A stretch of DNA of 64,000 nt, taken from contig CACVBU010001185.1 in assembly GCA_902728285.1 (NCBI GenBank), positions 124,001-188,000 on the forward strand, in the 5' to 3' direction. A program made the position numbers and the translations under genes. This document shows, piece after piece, positions 36,506 through 46,592 of the stretch; the first letter of the stretch is position 1, and every line of letters starts with the position of its first letter. This DNA is from Clytia hemisphaerica (Eukaryota; Cnidaria; Hydrozoa; Leptothecata; Clytiidae). The notes below the pieces were generated by a model. It did not search any database. It was not told the DNA's origin and saw only the letters and a list, made by a program, of their open reading frames with translations.

Positions 36506-36789
36506 AAAGTATAGATTGCCTTCTTTTCAAAGCTCTACAAGATAGGATAGGTTTTGAAGAAAAAAATTTAAAAATTTGAAAAATCTTCTGGAGTTGCTAA
36601 GACAAAAAGATAAAAAATGAGCTGGTTTTAATACCAGACGGTATTAATCGAACGTTTAATTGTGATTGAAGTAATCAATAATGATCAATAATAATTCACC
36701 TATTGATTTTATTGGTGAACGAATACTCACTCGACTCCAGATTATGGCATTTTCTTCTACCATTTTCGATTTGTTCAATCATTTCCAAG

Positions 36790-36896
36790 TACTTTTCGAT
36801 TACTTTTCGATTACCTTCGATCATATTGAATACCTTCGATTAAATCGAGTACCTTCGATTATATTGAGTACCTTCGATTATATTGAGTACCTTCCA
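36790..36896 (+). repeat. Tandem repeat, TTCGATTATATTGAGTACC unit
   Basis: Five to six imperfect 19-bp units; the last two are identical. Confidence 0.8.
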
Positions 36897-37027
36897 GCCT
36901 TCAATTTTATCAAATATGTTTCCAGTAGCAGCGCGTCAAAATAATCTGAAACCAAGTTTATTTCGGCCAATTAAAACATGCGATTCATGCGCGAAAACCA
37001 CTTTCGTTTTCTCTGACAAATCAAAAC

Positions 37028-37216
37028 CATCAGTGGAGGCTGACATGCATAGCCCTCAAATGAATGACCTGTCTGGTCCGTAAAATACAAAGTTAAATCA
37101 AAACAAAAATGGTAGAGTAGAGCTGCGAGCGAAGCTGCGTAGTTCATTTGTTTTGAAATTTTGCTGCTTTGATTGGTCAGTCATTTGAGGGCTATGCATG
37201 TTAGCCTCCACTGATG
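37028..37216. mobile_element. MITE with CATCAGTGGAGGCT ends
   Basis: The left arm is CATCAGTGGAGGCTGACATG..CATAGCCCTCAAATGA, with an almost perfect inverse at the right (TCATTTGAGGGCTATGCATG..CCACTGATG). Confidence 0.75.
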
Positions 37217-37384
37217 CAAGTTAACCGACTTCACGGTACTGTCTGGTTAATAATTTTGATTTAACAAGTTTGTTTTATCATTGTTGAAAGTTTGAGAAAA
37301 TTCTGCCGATGCAGAATTTTTTTACAGCCAATCAAAGGCACAGTGTGCTTATACTTACTGTGTTTGCTATATCTTCTAGGCAAA

Positions 37385-38597
37385 CAGTAAATACCTTTAG
37401 CCAAATTATGAATATTTTTCTTACTTTTACTAGTATTCCTAATTAGGAAGAAAAAAATTCCTAATTAGGAATATGAAGCAAATACCTAGATTTTGTCCAA
37501 AAATAGAAAAAATCGCACGTTAAAAAGTATTTCATAAGATTCTTACCATTTCATTTAGGTGGGAAAGAAAGATTGAGCTCTTGACCTGCTCGGGGGACCG
37601 AGCTATAATTCCTAGAAAAACGTCACTTCTCCCAGTATAAAATTGACATCTTATTTATAAAACGCGGGAAACTCACTTTAAAAAACGGCAGTTCGTTTTT
37701 GTCGTTTAATTCCTAATTTGGAATTATTTTTTTGGGGCGTTAATAATTCCACCATCCGCGAATGAAATTTTTCAATTTTTTGCACAGTTATCATATTTGG
37801 TATACCGAATCTATTGGNGGGCCGTCGACATTCGACTTTCAAATTTTTTAACGGCATTTGGCCGTTATGGTTCTGACCCCCTCCCCCCCTCTACGTTAAC
37901 GGCCATCAAATTCTCTAAAGTTAAAAAATTGTCAAAAATCGATGAAACTCTAAATTTTCTCCTTCACTTTCATCGTTGTTTCGTCAGCCATCCTTAATAT
38001 CGCTACGGCTTCGCTCAGTTTACATTTTAAAAATAACAGAGATATTTTCTAAACTTTTTTCCGAAAGTTGGGCGAATTAATTATCTCCGTAATCATACTC
38101 AAAAGAATAGCGGCATTTCAAAGAAAAAAGACCGACCGTCTGCGAAATTCAAGGGCCGCGCGGACCGTCTAAACAAAAGGAACACGAGACATAAACATCG
38201 GGTCGTTTGTTTTGGTTAAAATTATTCTAAAAAATAGCGAAGTGAATACTTTAGGTATGCGACTTTAGCAGATCTTAGTTGATAAAAAGGAGGAAAAAAA
38301 ATATGGAAAGTAACATTTGTATGGAATAAACGTCTCAAAAATCGATATTTTCTGGTGAAAAGAATTGATATGTGGTGAGTTGACCCCTAAAGAGATTTTC
38401 GACCTTCCCTTAACGGCACATGGTCGATCCCCTCCCCCCTTCAAAAGTCGAATGTCGACAGCGCCTTGGTCATACTTGGAATTTGCGAATGTAGCTCGTT
38501 TCAGAGATATTAAACGTTTAAATATTTCTTCCTAATTAGAAATCCTGGTAAAAGTAAGAAAAATGTTACTAATTTGGCTAAAGGTATTTATTGACTG
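37385..38597. mobile_element. 1.2-kb non-autonomous TIR element (CAGTAAATACC ends)
   Basis: Ends are CAGTAAATACCTTTAGCCAA and the inverse TTGGCTAAAGGTATTTATTG, with arms similar over about 65 bp (CTTACTTTTACTAGTATTCC). A further inverted pair, GTCGACATTCGACTTT and AAAGTCGAATGTCGAC, lies at about 37826 and 38443. No transposase ORF is present. It holds the only ambiguous base of the window (n, about 37818). Confidence 0.7.
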
Positions 38598-38729
38598 GCA
38601 AAGAACGGTAAAAAGACACAAACGTAATTTTTTAATGAGTGTTGTTAGGCGGTAATCACAAATATATTTGTTTCGCGTCGCCCGACCGACTCTCGAAAAT
38701 TGAGTAGAATTGAGTCGGTGAGTCGGTAA

Positions 38730-40296
38730 ATTTGTCAGACTTTTTCTGTCGTTGACGCATTTCCGACCGAGTGGAAGGAAGCCAAAGTGACACCCTTATT
38801 CAAATCCGGAAAAATATCGTCTGTCGAAAATTATCGTCCAATCTCGATACTACCAGTCATTTCGAAAATAGCAGAGAAAATTGTCCAGATGCAGCTTACT
38901 GAATACCTGGAAGAGAATAATCTACTCACTGATTTCCAATTCGGTTATAGAAAGCACTCCTCCACGGAAATGGCTGCTAACCTCTTCATCGACATATTCA
39001 TATTCGAAAGCAAGTAGACAAAGGAAATGTTGCTGGCGCCCTGTTCCTCGATTTATCCAAGGCGTTCGACACAATTAGCCACGGTTCGCTACTGAAAAAA
39101 CTACCGGCCTACGGGATCAGGACGACTGAGCTGAACTGGTTTCAAGACTACCTTTTCAATCGCCAACAATTTGTTTCGTATGATAAAGCCATGTCCCAAC
39201 CGCAACCGGTAGCCCTGTTCCTCGATTTATCCAAGGCGTTCGACACAATCAGCCACGTTTCGCTACTGAAAAAACTACCGGCCTACGGGATCAGGACGAC
39301 TGAGCTGAACTGGTTCAAGACTACCTTTCAATCGCCAACAATTTGTTTCGTATGATAAAGCCATGTCCCAACCGCAACCGGTCACCTGTGGCGTCCCCCA
39401 GGGAAGCATTCTTGGCCCACTTTTATTTCTTATATTTTTCAATGACTTTCCTGACTGTCTTGAGAATTGCAAAACGATCATGTTTGCAGACGACACAGTC
39501 ATCTACACTGCGGCGAAAAGCTCCAAAAAGTCAACGACATCCTAACGACGCCGAACTCAACAACGTCCAACGCTTCATGACCGAGAACGAACTTATCATT
39601 AACCTGAAAAAAAAGGAAAGACTGAGGGGATGTTTTTTCCACTGCTAAGAAATTGCAACGATTCTCCCAAACTGAATTTACTCTACGGTGAAACACCCAT
39701 TAACAAACGCTACCAGCTACAAATATCTGGGAATTTTGATCGACCCAGAGCTTCGACTATTCGAACATTTTGAAAAAACAATTAAGATATCAACTTCACG
39801 TTTAAAGCTACTGACTTTAATTCGATCGAACGTAACTTCATTCGCAGCCTACCAAATATTTCGTGCTATGGTACAAACTATCATCCTTTACGGGTCATCC
39901 ACCAACCTAAACCTCAACAGATCTAGCATCGACCGCCTTGACAGTATCGATCGCAGGGCTAGAAGGATCATTAACAAACGGCAAATAGATCGCCAGATTA
40001 TCGAGCCGACATCGAATGTCATGAAGCGTCAAGCATGTTGCCTTGTGAAGAAATGTATGCTGGGTAAAGCAAGTGTGTTGCTGGCTAATCATTTCGAACA
40101 AAATAACCACGGTGTCAATACACGAAACCAAAATGCTTTTATTCGTCTGCCCAAAATTCGTTTAGAAGTTGCCCGACGTGGATTCTTCTTTATGGGAGGA
40201 AGGTTGTACAATACGCTACCAGTGGAATTGAGAACCGTAAATGACTTTAATATTTTTAAAAATAAAATAAAGTCTCATACTTTCAATTTTATTTAA
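38730..40296 (+). pseudogene. LINE reverse transcriptase, frameshifted and internally duplicated
   Basis: Recognisable reverse transcriptase motifs in order: FPTEWKEAKVTPLFKSG, ENYRPISILPVISKIAEK, FGYRKHSSTE, FLDLSKAFDTISH (motif A), GVPQGSILGPLLFLIFFND, FADDTVIY (catalytic FADD box), then YKYLGILIDPELR and a 200-residue C-terminal region ending at 40296. An intact enzyme copies LINE RNA at the nicked target. This copy cannot: the frame changes near 39010 and again between 39540 and 39690, and a 174-bp segment holding motif A is duplicated in tandem. Domain order and motifs fit the CR1/L2/Jockey group; the exact clade is not resolved. Confidence 0.85.
39038..39383 (+). repeat. 174-bp tandem duplication inside the LINE reverse transcriptase
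   Basis: Two copies, 39038-39211 and 39212-39383, each run from GCCCTGTTCCTCGATTTATC to CCAACCGCAACCGGT. They differ by a few substitutions and by single-base losses in T runs. Confidence 0.88.
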
Positions 40297-41646
40297 GTAT
40301 AGTGCCTCTGCTTAGCCTTTAACTTGCCACTACACTATCTCTTTTCTGGATAATTTATTTTTGGATCTAGTGAGGCTAGATCGTTGCTACATTGAACTAT
40401 ATCCCTAATATTCTGTATCAATTTGTTTACAACACCACAACACTACGTAATGATCTTTTACCAGAGATAGTAAAGAGAGGCGTTTAGGATATTTTATCTA
40501 ATATTTGTTTCCGTCTTATTTTTTTTTTTTTTTAACATTTTGAATATGATAATTTCACTGTTTTTGGGTACTTTCTCCTTTTCAGAGTTTACACATTGCG
40601 TCACACTTTTCAGTATTAATATTCTCAGTCTCGACATACTGTATTAATAGACTTCACATACATGTATACTCTTAGTCTTGTTTACATTAATTTTAAGATA
40701 ACCTTTTGAAGTATCTATCGATCACAGCGTGGTTTTTCTGCGGGTATAACCTTTCATATTTAGTTTAATATATTCTCTATTAGTTCTATTTTATGTTTGC
40801 CTCAGTTATTTTTTCATACTGTGTTATGCCTCGTGTTTTTCCTTACTATCATTTACTCATGCCTTTCCAACATTGGAAAGTACGTACACCTCTCAATCAA
40901 AACGAGATCTAACATCGTAATTTCTACTTTCATAGCGAATTTAACTCCTCATTCAAATAATTAATTTTCAAGTGCTTTTTCATAGCCAAATTCAATACGT
41001 TCGTAAACTATGCCAGCATGCCTTTTATTTAACTTATAATTTATTTATTATTTTAGATTTATAACAGGACCAAAGGTAATATCAGATACTTGTAACTGTT
41101 TGCGTAATCCTGTATAAATATTCAATAAAAACTAAAAAAGTTTCACAAAAAGTACGTAGTTAGTGATTAAATAAATTGTCTTTAGTACCTGTTAGTAAAT
41201 TTTGGATTTTAGATTCCGACGTTGCAGTCCCGGTTGAAAAAGGCACTCTCGAACTGAATGCTAATCTTAAAGGGGCAATCAGCCACCACATAACACGGTT
41301 TGTTATTGTTTTTCTAAAACTCGATTACTTTTAGGGTGCATAGGGGAATTTCCAAACGAGGCGGTGTGATCGAGATAAGAATATCACGTGACTTTTGATG
41401 GGAAAAATCAAAAAAAACTTATGAGAACTGATAGAAGGCACAAAAAATTATCTTCCTTTTTCAGAAAAGAGCTATCATTTTGTTTCAGCTGAAGGCTTCA
41501 TATAAGATTTTTATAATTACTCCTAGTTATCTCAAATTATCTGAATCTCCCTTGGCAGTAGCAATTATTATTTTATTTATAGGTAAAAAAGAAATGGGTT
41601 GAAAAACAAAGAGCACAGGATAATTTTTTATAAGTAGATATATAGA

Positions 41647-42102
41647 GAGAGCAAAACGTGGAATTGTCGCAACAAAGATTCCTGCCCGTTGAAAGGTAAC
41701 TGCTTACAAGAACAAGTTATTTATCAATGTACCATTACTTCATCCGAAAGCGAGGAAAAAGCTAAGTACATTGGGCTTACCGAAAACAGCTTTAAAACAC
41801 GTTGGAACCAACAAAATTTCACAGTCAGACATGAAGATAAGGCAAATTCGACTGAATTAGCGAAACACATCTTGAGTCTCCAAAAACAAGACATTCAACC
41901 CATATTATCATGGGAAATAATCGATTATACTCGACCATTTGCAAACAGAGGTAAAACGTGTAATTTGTGCTTAACTGAAAAGTTCCACATCATCAATTCT
42001 AAACAAAAACTCTTAAATAAAAGATCCGAATTGATTTCCACGTGTAGGCACGTTAATAAACATTTGTTGAAAAACATAAAAACCATTCCAGCGGACACTT
42101 AA
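41647..42102 (+). CDS. Penelope-like GIY-YIG endonuclease domain (partial)
   Basis: The C-terminal domain of a Penelope-like polyprotein, which cuts target DNA during retrotransposition. The fragment is about 150 residues and uninterrupted. It opens with a Cys-rich linker (TWNCRNKDSCPLKGNC), then the GIY-YIG core (AKYIGLTENSFKTRW), NSTELAKHI, SWEI, CNLCLTEKFHI, LNKRSELISTCRH and KHLL, all in the usual order. The 5' edge is the insertion boundary, so no native start exists. There is no frame damage, unlike the neighbouring LINE, which suggests a relatively recent insertion. Without its reverse transcriptase the copy is dead. Confidence 0.88.
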   Translation, partial: ESKTWNCRNKDSCPLKGNCLQEQVIYQCTITSSESEEKAKYIGLTENSFKTRWNQQNFTVRHEDKANSTELAKHILSLQKQDIQPILSWEIIDYTRPFANRGKTCNLCLTEKFHIINSKQKLLNKRSELISTCRHVNKHLLKNIKTIPADT

Positions 42103-42265
42103 ATCTTTTTAAAGTTTTAGTTTTTTATCACCTAATTTGTCTTAATTGCTTTTAATCATTTTTATCGCCTAATTTGTCGTAATTGCTTTCAATAATTTTT
42201 ACGATTTTTTTACGATTTTTCCACACTTCAAATCTGTACATAAGACAGTTTTTTTAAATGTTTTT

Positions 42266-42310
42266 ACACATCTGATGATTGCAATAAGCATGAAACTTTA
42301 AGTAATGTAT
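42266..42310 (+). ncRNA. Hammerhead ribozyme motif of the Penelope-like element
   Basis: The core CTGATGA (42272-42278) and GAA (42292-42294) are in place. Stem I pairs ACAT (42268-42271) with ATGT (42305-42308). Stem II is TGC/GCA closing an AATAA loop, with a U-U mismatch next to the core. Stem III is ACT/AGT with a tiny loop, and the predicted cut follows A42304. Penelope-like elements are known to carry such minimal hammerheads with very short stem III. Confidence 0.78.
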
Positions 42311-42414
42311 TTTTAACCTTGTGAATTTTCGAAAATAAAATTTATGATTCGCTCTACGAAGTATTGAGCACTTTTTAACGGTTGTCCAACCAAGATGTTA
42401 TAAGTAGATATATA

Positions 42415-43270
42415 AAGATGTTATTTTTTTATTGAAACATACAAGTGTCTGAAATGTCACAAGAAAATCTATGAAAATTTTAGATCATAAATTTAGAATT
42501 TTTAGTTCAAAAAAGGTTTCTCAAAGCTTTGTAATAATAGCACCAAAAACAAAGGCTCCTGTATTTTCTTTTAAATTATATAAAGTTCAAGGAAAGAAAT
42601 TACTTATAAAATGTCTATGAATGTCTTTGACAGGCTTTGACACGTTTTGACAAAACATGGAAACCTCGAAACAATGCTTTCTTGGACAACCTATCACATA
42701 AACACTACTGAAATTCTATGAAATAAACACGAATTAATGGATAAAAAATGAAATTGAAATAACCTATCTACATTTGACCACTAAAAGATAAAAGATAACA
42801 ACACTACAACAATCCATTGAAACATACTCCAAGCCAAGATGCAATATGTTTATCAAATACACGTTCACAGTATCTCTAGTCAGAGGGAAAACAATCACAT
42901 ATTCAAAAGTGTCTTTTCAAAAGTTCAGAAAATCCACAAAACCTCTGACCTCATGAATGTAAGAACCAAGCATTAAAGACTTTGTTTTGTGGTCACTCGG
43001 TAAACAAATCCCATATAACTTGTTCCAGAGGTATTTTCTATATAAGAGTTTGTATTCCAAAGGAAACATTTCTCGTACTGCCCATTTTTCTCATCAATTC
43101 TTCAACTTGAACCAGTTTCACATCTCAATAGAATGTTAATACCATTTTTCCAATCATTAATAAGAGATACATCGATTCATAAAAGGAAATAAAGATAAGA
43201 GCCACAAAAATTGAGATTTCCAACTTTGCATCATTCTAGCTCATTACATCAAATTTGACTCTATAATGTA
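42415..43270. other. AT-rich interior of the Kolobok-like element
   Basis: No gene seen. The interior between the nested Penelope copy and the right inverted end is AT-rich unique sequence. Confidence 0.5.
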
Positions 43271-43841
43271 TATCCAGCAATATCTTGACAATCCCATCGA
43301 AATATACTCTCAAACTTGGTAAAAAAGTCTAATATATATTGCTGATTCGATTCACATAAATATCCAATCCCATATCGAAAGGTAATGAATGTAATTTCCA
43401 AAAGAAATGGAGTCTTTCTTGAAGACACTCTAGCTGAATTTTGTCTGCCATTTGCAATGTTTTGATTCTGAGATTTTTGACTCGATATCGCGCCTTGCTA
43501 AGCGAGTGCCAAAATTTAATCTTGGGCTATCAAGACAAATGAAAACTAAAACAAACCGTTCAAAGTGGTGGCGGATTGCCCCTTTAAGTCATTGGTCAAC
43601 GAGGTACTTAAACAATTCCAGTCAAATTACAAAATTTTCCCATCAAATTATAAACTATACTTTCAAGGCAAAGATTATATTAGTCTGGGAGCTGGGGGAG
43701 GTCAACTATGACAGTCGTAGAGGCACGTGCAAACATATATATCATCATGTAGCATGTCTGAAGTTTCCGAATTTACTTGTTTGCCCTCCGAAATTTTCTT
43801 GTAGATGTTTATTTTACGGACCAGAATGCCAAAATGGCGAT

Positions 43842-44237
43842 ATTTTTTGACGTCAATTGTGTTTACTCAGTTATATCTAAGTTTTAAACGGTTTATTGAA
43901 TTCAAATGAAACTTTGCCAATCTGTTGTGGTAAGTAGGGCTAACTTTCAATAGCAAAAACATTGCTGTATCCCTTCCAGTATTTTTCATTTCTTGGTGAT
44001 CATGCAAAAGTTTCACCTTTTGTTCCACTCCTACCGATGTCTAACGTTTTCAAAAAAACATGTTTTATACTTAATTTTTTGACGTATTTTTACATTGAAA
44101 ATCCTTAGTATATAAGTAATCGCTGTTGAAAATTTTGTTTCAAAAGCTTAAGTGAAACTCAAGATATTCAATTTCAAAGACAACCATGTTTAATCAAAAA
44201 CATAACAAAATGATAAAACTGACGTCAAAAAAGGACC
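43842..44237. repeat. Inverted pair TTTTTTGACGTCA / TGACGTCAAAAAA
   Basis: Two 13-bp inverted words lie about 370 bp apart and may mark a small foldback element. The arms do not extend and no target duplication is evident. Confidence 0.3.
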
Positions 44238-44754
44238 AGACCAGAAATATGAATAATTTTAACGTCAAAGATGATTTAGATGTTCAAGCATAAAATTGAA
44301 ACAAATTACGCACAAATAGAGTAAATTAAGATACGCAATACGTAAAGTATCACAGAATCAAAACCAAGACACTCTTGCAGAACACTGAGCCAACTAAACG
44401 AGCTTCAATGTTAAATAATTTTACTTTATCCTAGGGAAAATTGTAACATGAATTAGATTAATTAATGAGAAAGTACAAAACTTACAACGACTGAAGTAAT
44501 ATTCCTAACGATTAAAACTAGCATGTCAATATTGTTATAAACAATAAACAATGATATATTACATTCAAAACCAATATTAACATAGTAAACTTCTCTGGTT
44601 ATGATGCACATCTTCAATAAAATACTCGCTAACATTTCATTGAATGTATTTGGATGGAAGTTAAAGATTTAGCAATGAATAGCAACAAAGAAGAAAAGTT
44701 TAACAAATAAGGCACATTTTCTGAGTAAAAAAGGAATAAAAAAGCTATAAAAAG

Positions 44755-45343
44755 TTATAAAAAGAATTGTTCATCGCCTTCATCCAATACATCTATAGCG
44801 TCAAAATCGATTACGTCATCGTCCATTCCCTTGTCATCACCGACGACTTCGTCGTCGTTATTCTGCTCTTCAGAGGCTATTGGTTCGTTCTCACAGTTCA
44901 CACATTCACATAAATCGGTGAAAGGGAGTCCAAGCGATTTACATTTACATTGCTTGTTACAGCATTTAGTTTTCTTGCACTTGCAAGATGCAAACTCGAG
45001 AACTGCGTCAGGAGCGGGCTTGTTTTCCATCCAGTTGAAGTTAAGTAAGCCTCCTGTATCCATCCATCCTAAAGATTTAAAATGCATCTCTTTAAACAAG
45101 AAGAAATTTCAAATAGGCTAAAACAACCCTTGTTAATCATAACCCTACCGACATCTTTAAGTTCAATTTACTACCTTTAGCTTATTTGATAAATTTGGTC
45201 AAAAATTTGCAATAAATATGAACGTACCATGCCCAACAGGGGATTACCATTGATAAAACCGATCCATTGCCAATTTCCACTCTCGGGTTTGGTAGTTAGC
45301 TCGTTTGATGTGTTGATACGATGCGTCTCTCGTTGGTGGAAGT
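44755..45343 (-). pseudogene. CXC (tesmin-like) Cys-rich C-terminus of the XPG-like protein, two exons
   Basis: Exons 45228-45343 and 44755-45068 join in phase across a GTACGT..AG intron. The first gives LPPTRDASYQHIKRANYQ, the second NWMENKPAPDAVLEF, then CKCKKTKCCNKQCKCKS and CECVNCEN, followed by an acidic tail. In related proteins this order (LPP..D....H..RANYQ, then WM...PAPD..LE...CKC) directly follows the XPG-like nuclease domain, so this is very probably the C-terminal end of the gene whose N-terminal part is at 55.6-57.7 kb. An in-frame TAA at 45244-45246 interrupts the first exon. CXC motifs bind zinc and, in tesmin/TSO1 proteins, DNA. Confidence 0.75.
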
Positions 45344-45429
45344 CTTAAAGTAGAAATAAAACGAACGATTGTATTTTCAGATCTTTACCAATGCTAGTGC
45401 CACATCAAAAGGATATTTCCACCCTCGAC

Positions 45430-45498
45430 CCAGGGGCCACGTATTTACGACGCAAGAGAGCCGAGGACCGTACAGAGGAAAAATACGTAGACCCCTGG
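45430..45498. repeat. 69-bp foldback (CCAGGGGCCACGTATTT arms)
   Basis: The left arm CCAGGGGCCACGTATTTAC and the right arm AAATACGTAGACCCCTGG are inverted around a GC-richer centre. It is MITE-like. Confidence 0.6.
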
Positions 45499-45959
45499 AA
45501 CACTCAGTTGAAAAATAGTTGAATTTCAACTATTTTCGAATGAGCGTGAAAGTGGTTGGAAAAATCAGTGAAAGATCTTTTAGCCATACTTTAAAAAACC
45601 CTTCAAAATATCAACAAACACAGGGTATAATTTTGGGAGTTTATGTGTTGGATAAAGATAATGTGTTTCTTCTATTGGAATGGAAGGTATGTATATTAAA
45701 AAAAAGGTCTTTTTTGCAAAAATCTAAGAATAACTGGTTACAACTTCTGGAAATCAGGACTCAGAACTGACAATCCTAGACTGTATGTACGAAACTATGA
45801 TGAAACTTTCCTTTCTTTCTGTCTTTTATAGCATTGCCTTTACAGCCAGATCAGATTATTTTCAGATCTAGCTCAGACAGAGGTGGATGCAATTCTTTGA
45901 AGCTTTTGTTTTAGTGTTATTCAGTTCAGACCAATTTGATAAAATCGGTGCCATAAAAT

Positions 45960-46103
45960 CTCCCAGTCTGGAAATTGCGGCTTATGCACCGGATATCTCG
46001 CTCCGGCGCAGATTTGAGATTTGAGATCTGCTGCCTTCAACTTTGTCCAGTTATGTTGGCGCAGCTCCGGCGTAACATTGCCCTTATTTCCAGACTGGAA
46101 AAT
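45960..46103. repeat. Imperfect inverted repeat (CCAGTCTGGAAAT arms)
   Basis: AATCTCCCAGTCTGGAAAT on the left and ATTTCCAGACTGGAAAATCT on the right. A GCTCCGGCG word recurs inside. It may be a degenerate MITE. Confidence 0.45.
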
Positions 46104-46206
46104 CTCCCCATCTTTTTTTCTCTCCAATCACATAACTCACATTCGAGCAGGCTTGGCTCATCACCTCATTGGGTACCGGTTGTTATCAAACCTTTCACAT
46201 AGAATA

Positions 46207-46385
46207 GACCTTTCTTCAAAGAGGCCACCCTGTTGAATAATTATGTAGTCCAGCAGAAAAACAATGATAAAACCATGCATAATTATTACAATATGCATGA
46301 TACAGTAATTATGCATGGCTCTATCATTGTTTTTATGGCTGGACTACATAATTATTCAACAGGACGTCCTCTTTGAAAAAAGGTC
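46207..46385. mobile_element. TA-flanked near-perfect palindromic MITE (GACCTTTCTTCAAAGAGG ends)
   Basis: Each arm is about 85 bp: GACCTTTCTTCAAAGAGG..CCTGTTGAATAATTATGTAG..ACAATGATA on the left, with the inverse on the right. It is flanked by TA. It sits about 200 bp upstream of the helicase start. Confidence 0.8.
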
Positions 46386-46592
46386 TATGCACCCCCTGAG
46401 CTTAGGGGAGGGAGGCTAAACCATTTTTGCTTGATTTGAGGGCTTGCTAGTTGGGCAGAGCTGGTCAGAAAACGGGAAAAACAAAAGGGCTACTTGATTT
46501 TAATATATATAAAGCTGTAAAGGACAAAAATTATGAATAATAATTTCTATTTAGTTGAAACCGTATATCATATTAATCTATAAGAAACAATT

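Larger units (their letters stand above)
38730..41140 (+). mobile_element. 5'-truncated CR1/L2/Jockey-group LINE
   Basis: It consists of the reverse transcriptase region, C-terminal region and 3' UTR of a non-LTR retrotransposon. The 3' end is taken at AATAAAAACTAAAAAAG near 41130. The 5' boundary is uncertain; the frame is open only from about 38730. Confidence 0.75.
41645..42397 (+). mobile_element. 5'-truncated Penelope-like retroelement, nested insertion
   Basis: It is flanked by a 17-bp direct repeat, TTATAAGTAGATATATA, at 41628-41644 and 42398-42414, the hallmark of target-primed insertion. The insert holds the endonuclease part of the ORF and a 3' tail with a hammerhead ribozyme motif; the reverse transcriptase portion is missing. 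It lies inside the TTAA element 41271-43583 and is therefore younger than it. Confidence 0.85.
41271..43583. mobile_element. 2.3-kb TTAA-flanked (Kolobok-like) non-autonomous DNA element
   Basis: Inverted ends are AGGGGCAATCAGCCACCAC and, read inward from the right, AGGGGCAATCCGCCACCAC. Similarity extends into AACGGTTTGTT. TTAA flanks both ends at 41267-41270 and 43584-43587. TTAA duplications with AGG-type ends fit Kolobok; piggyBac also uses TTAA. Without the nested Penelope insertion it would be about 1.54 kb. No transposase frame is present. Confidence 0.75.

Noticed and set aside
43452-43850. 132-codon plus-strand ORF
   Set aside because: It crosses the right end of the TTAA element; no family similarity, and the frame is not shared by the interior.
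43590-44750. Left terminal inverted repeat of the composite transposon
   Set aside because: I compared this stretch by eye with 57.7-58.3 kb and found no convincing inverted match; only the GACGTCA pair is internal to it.
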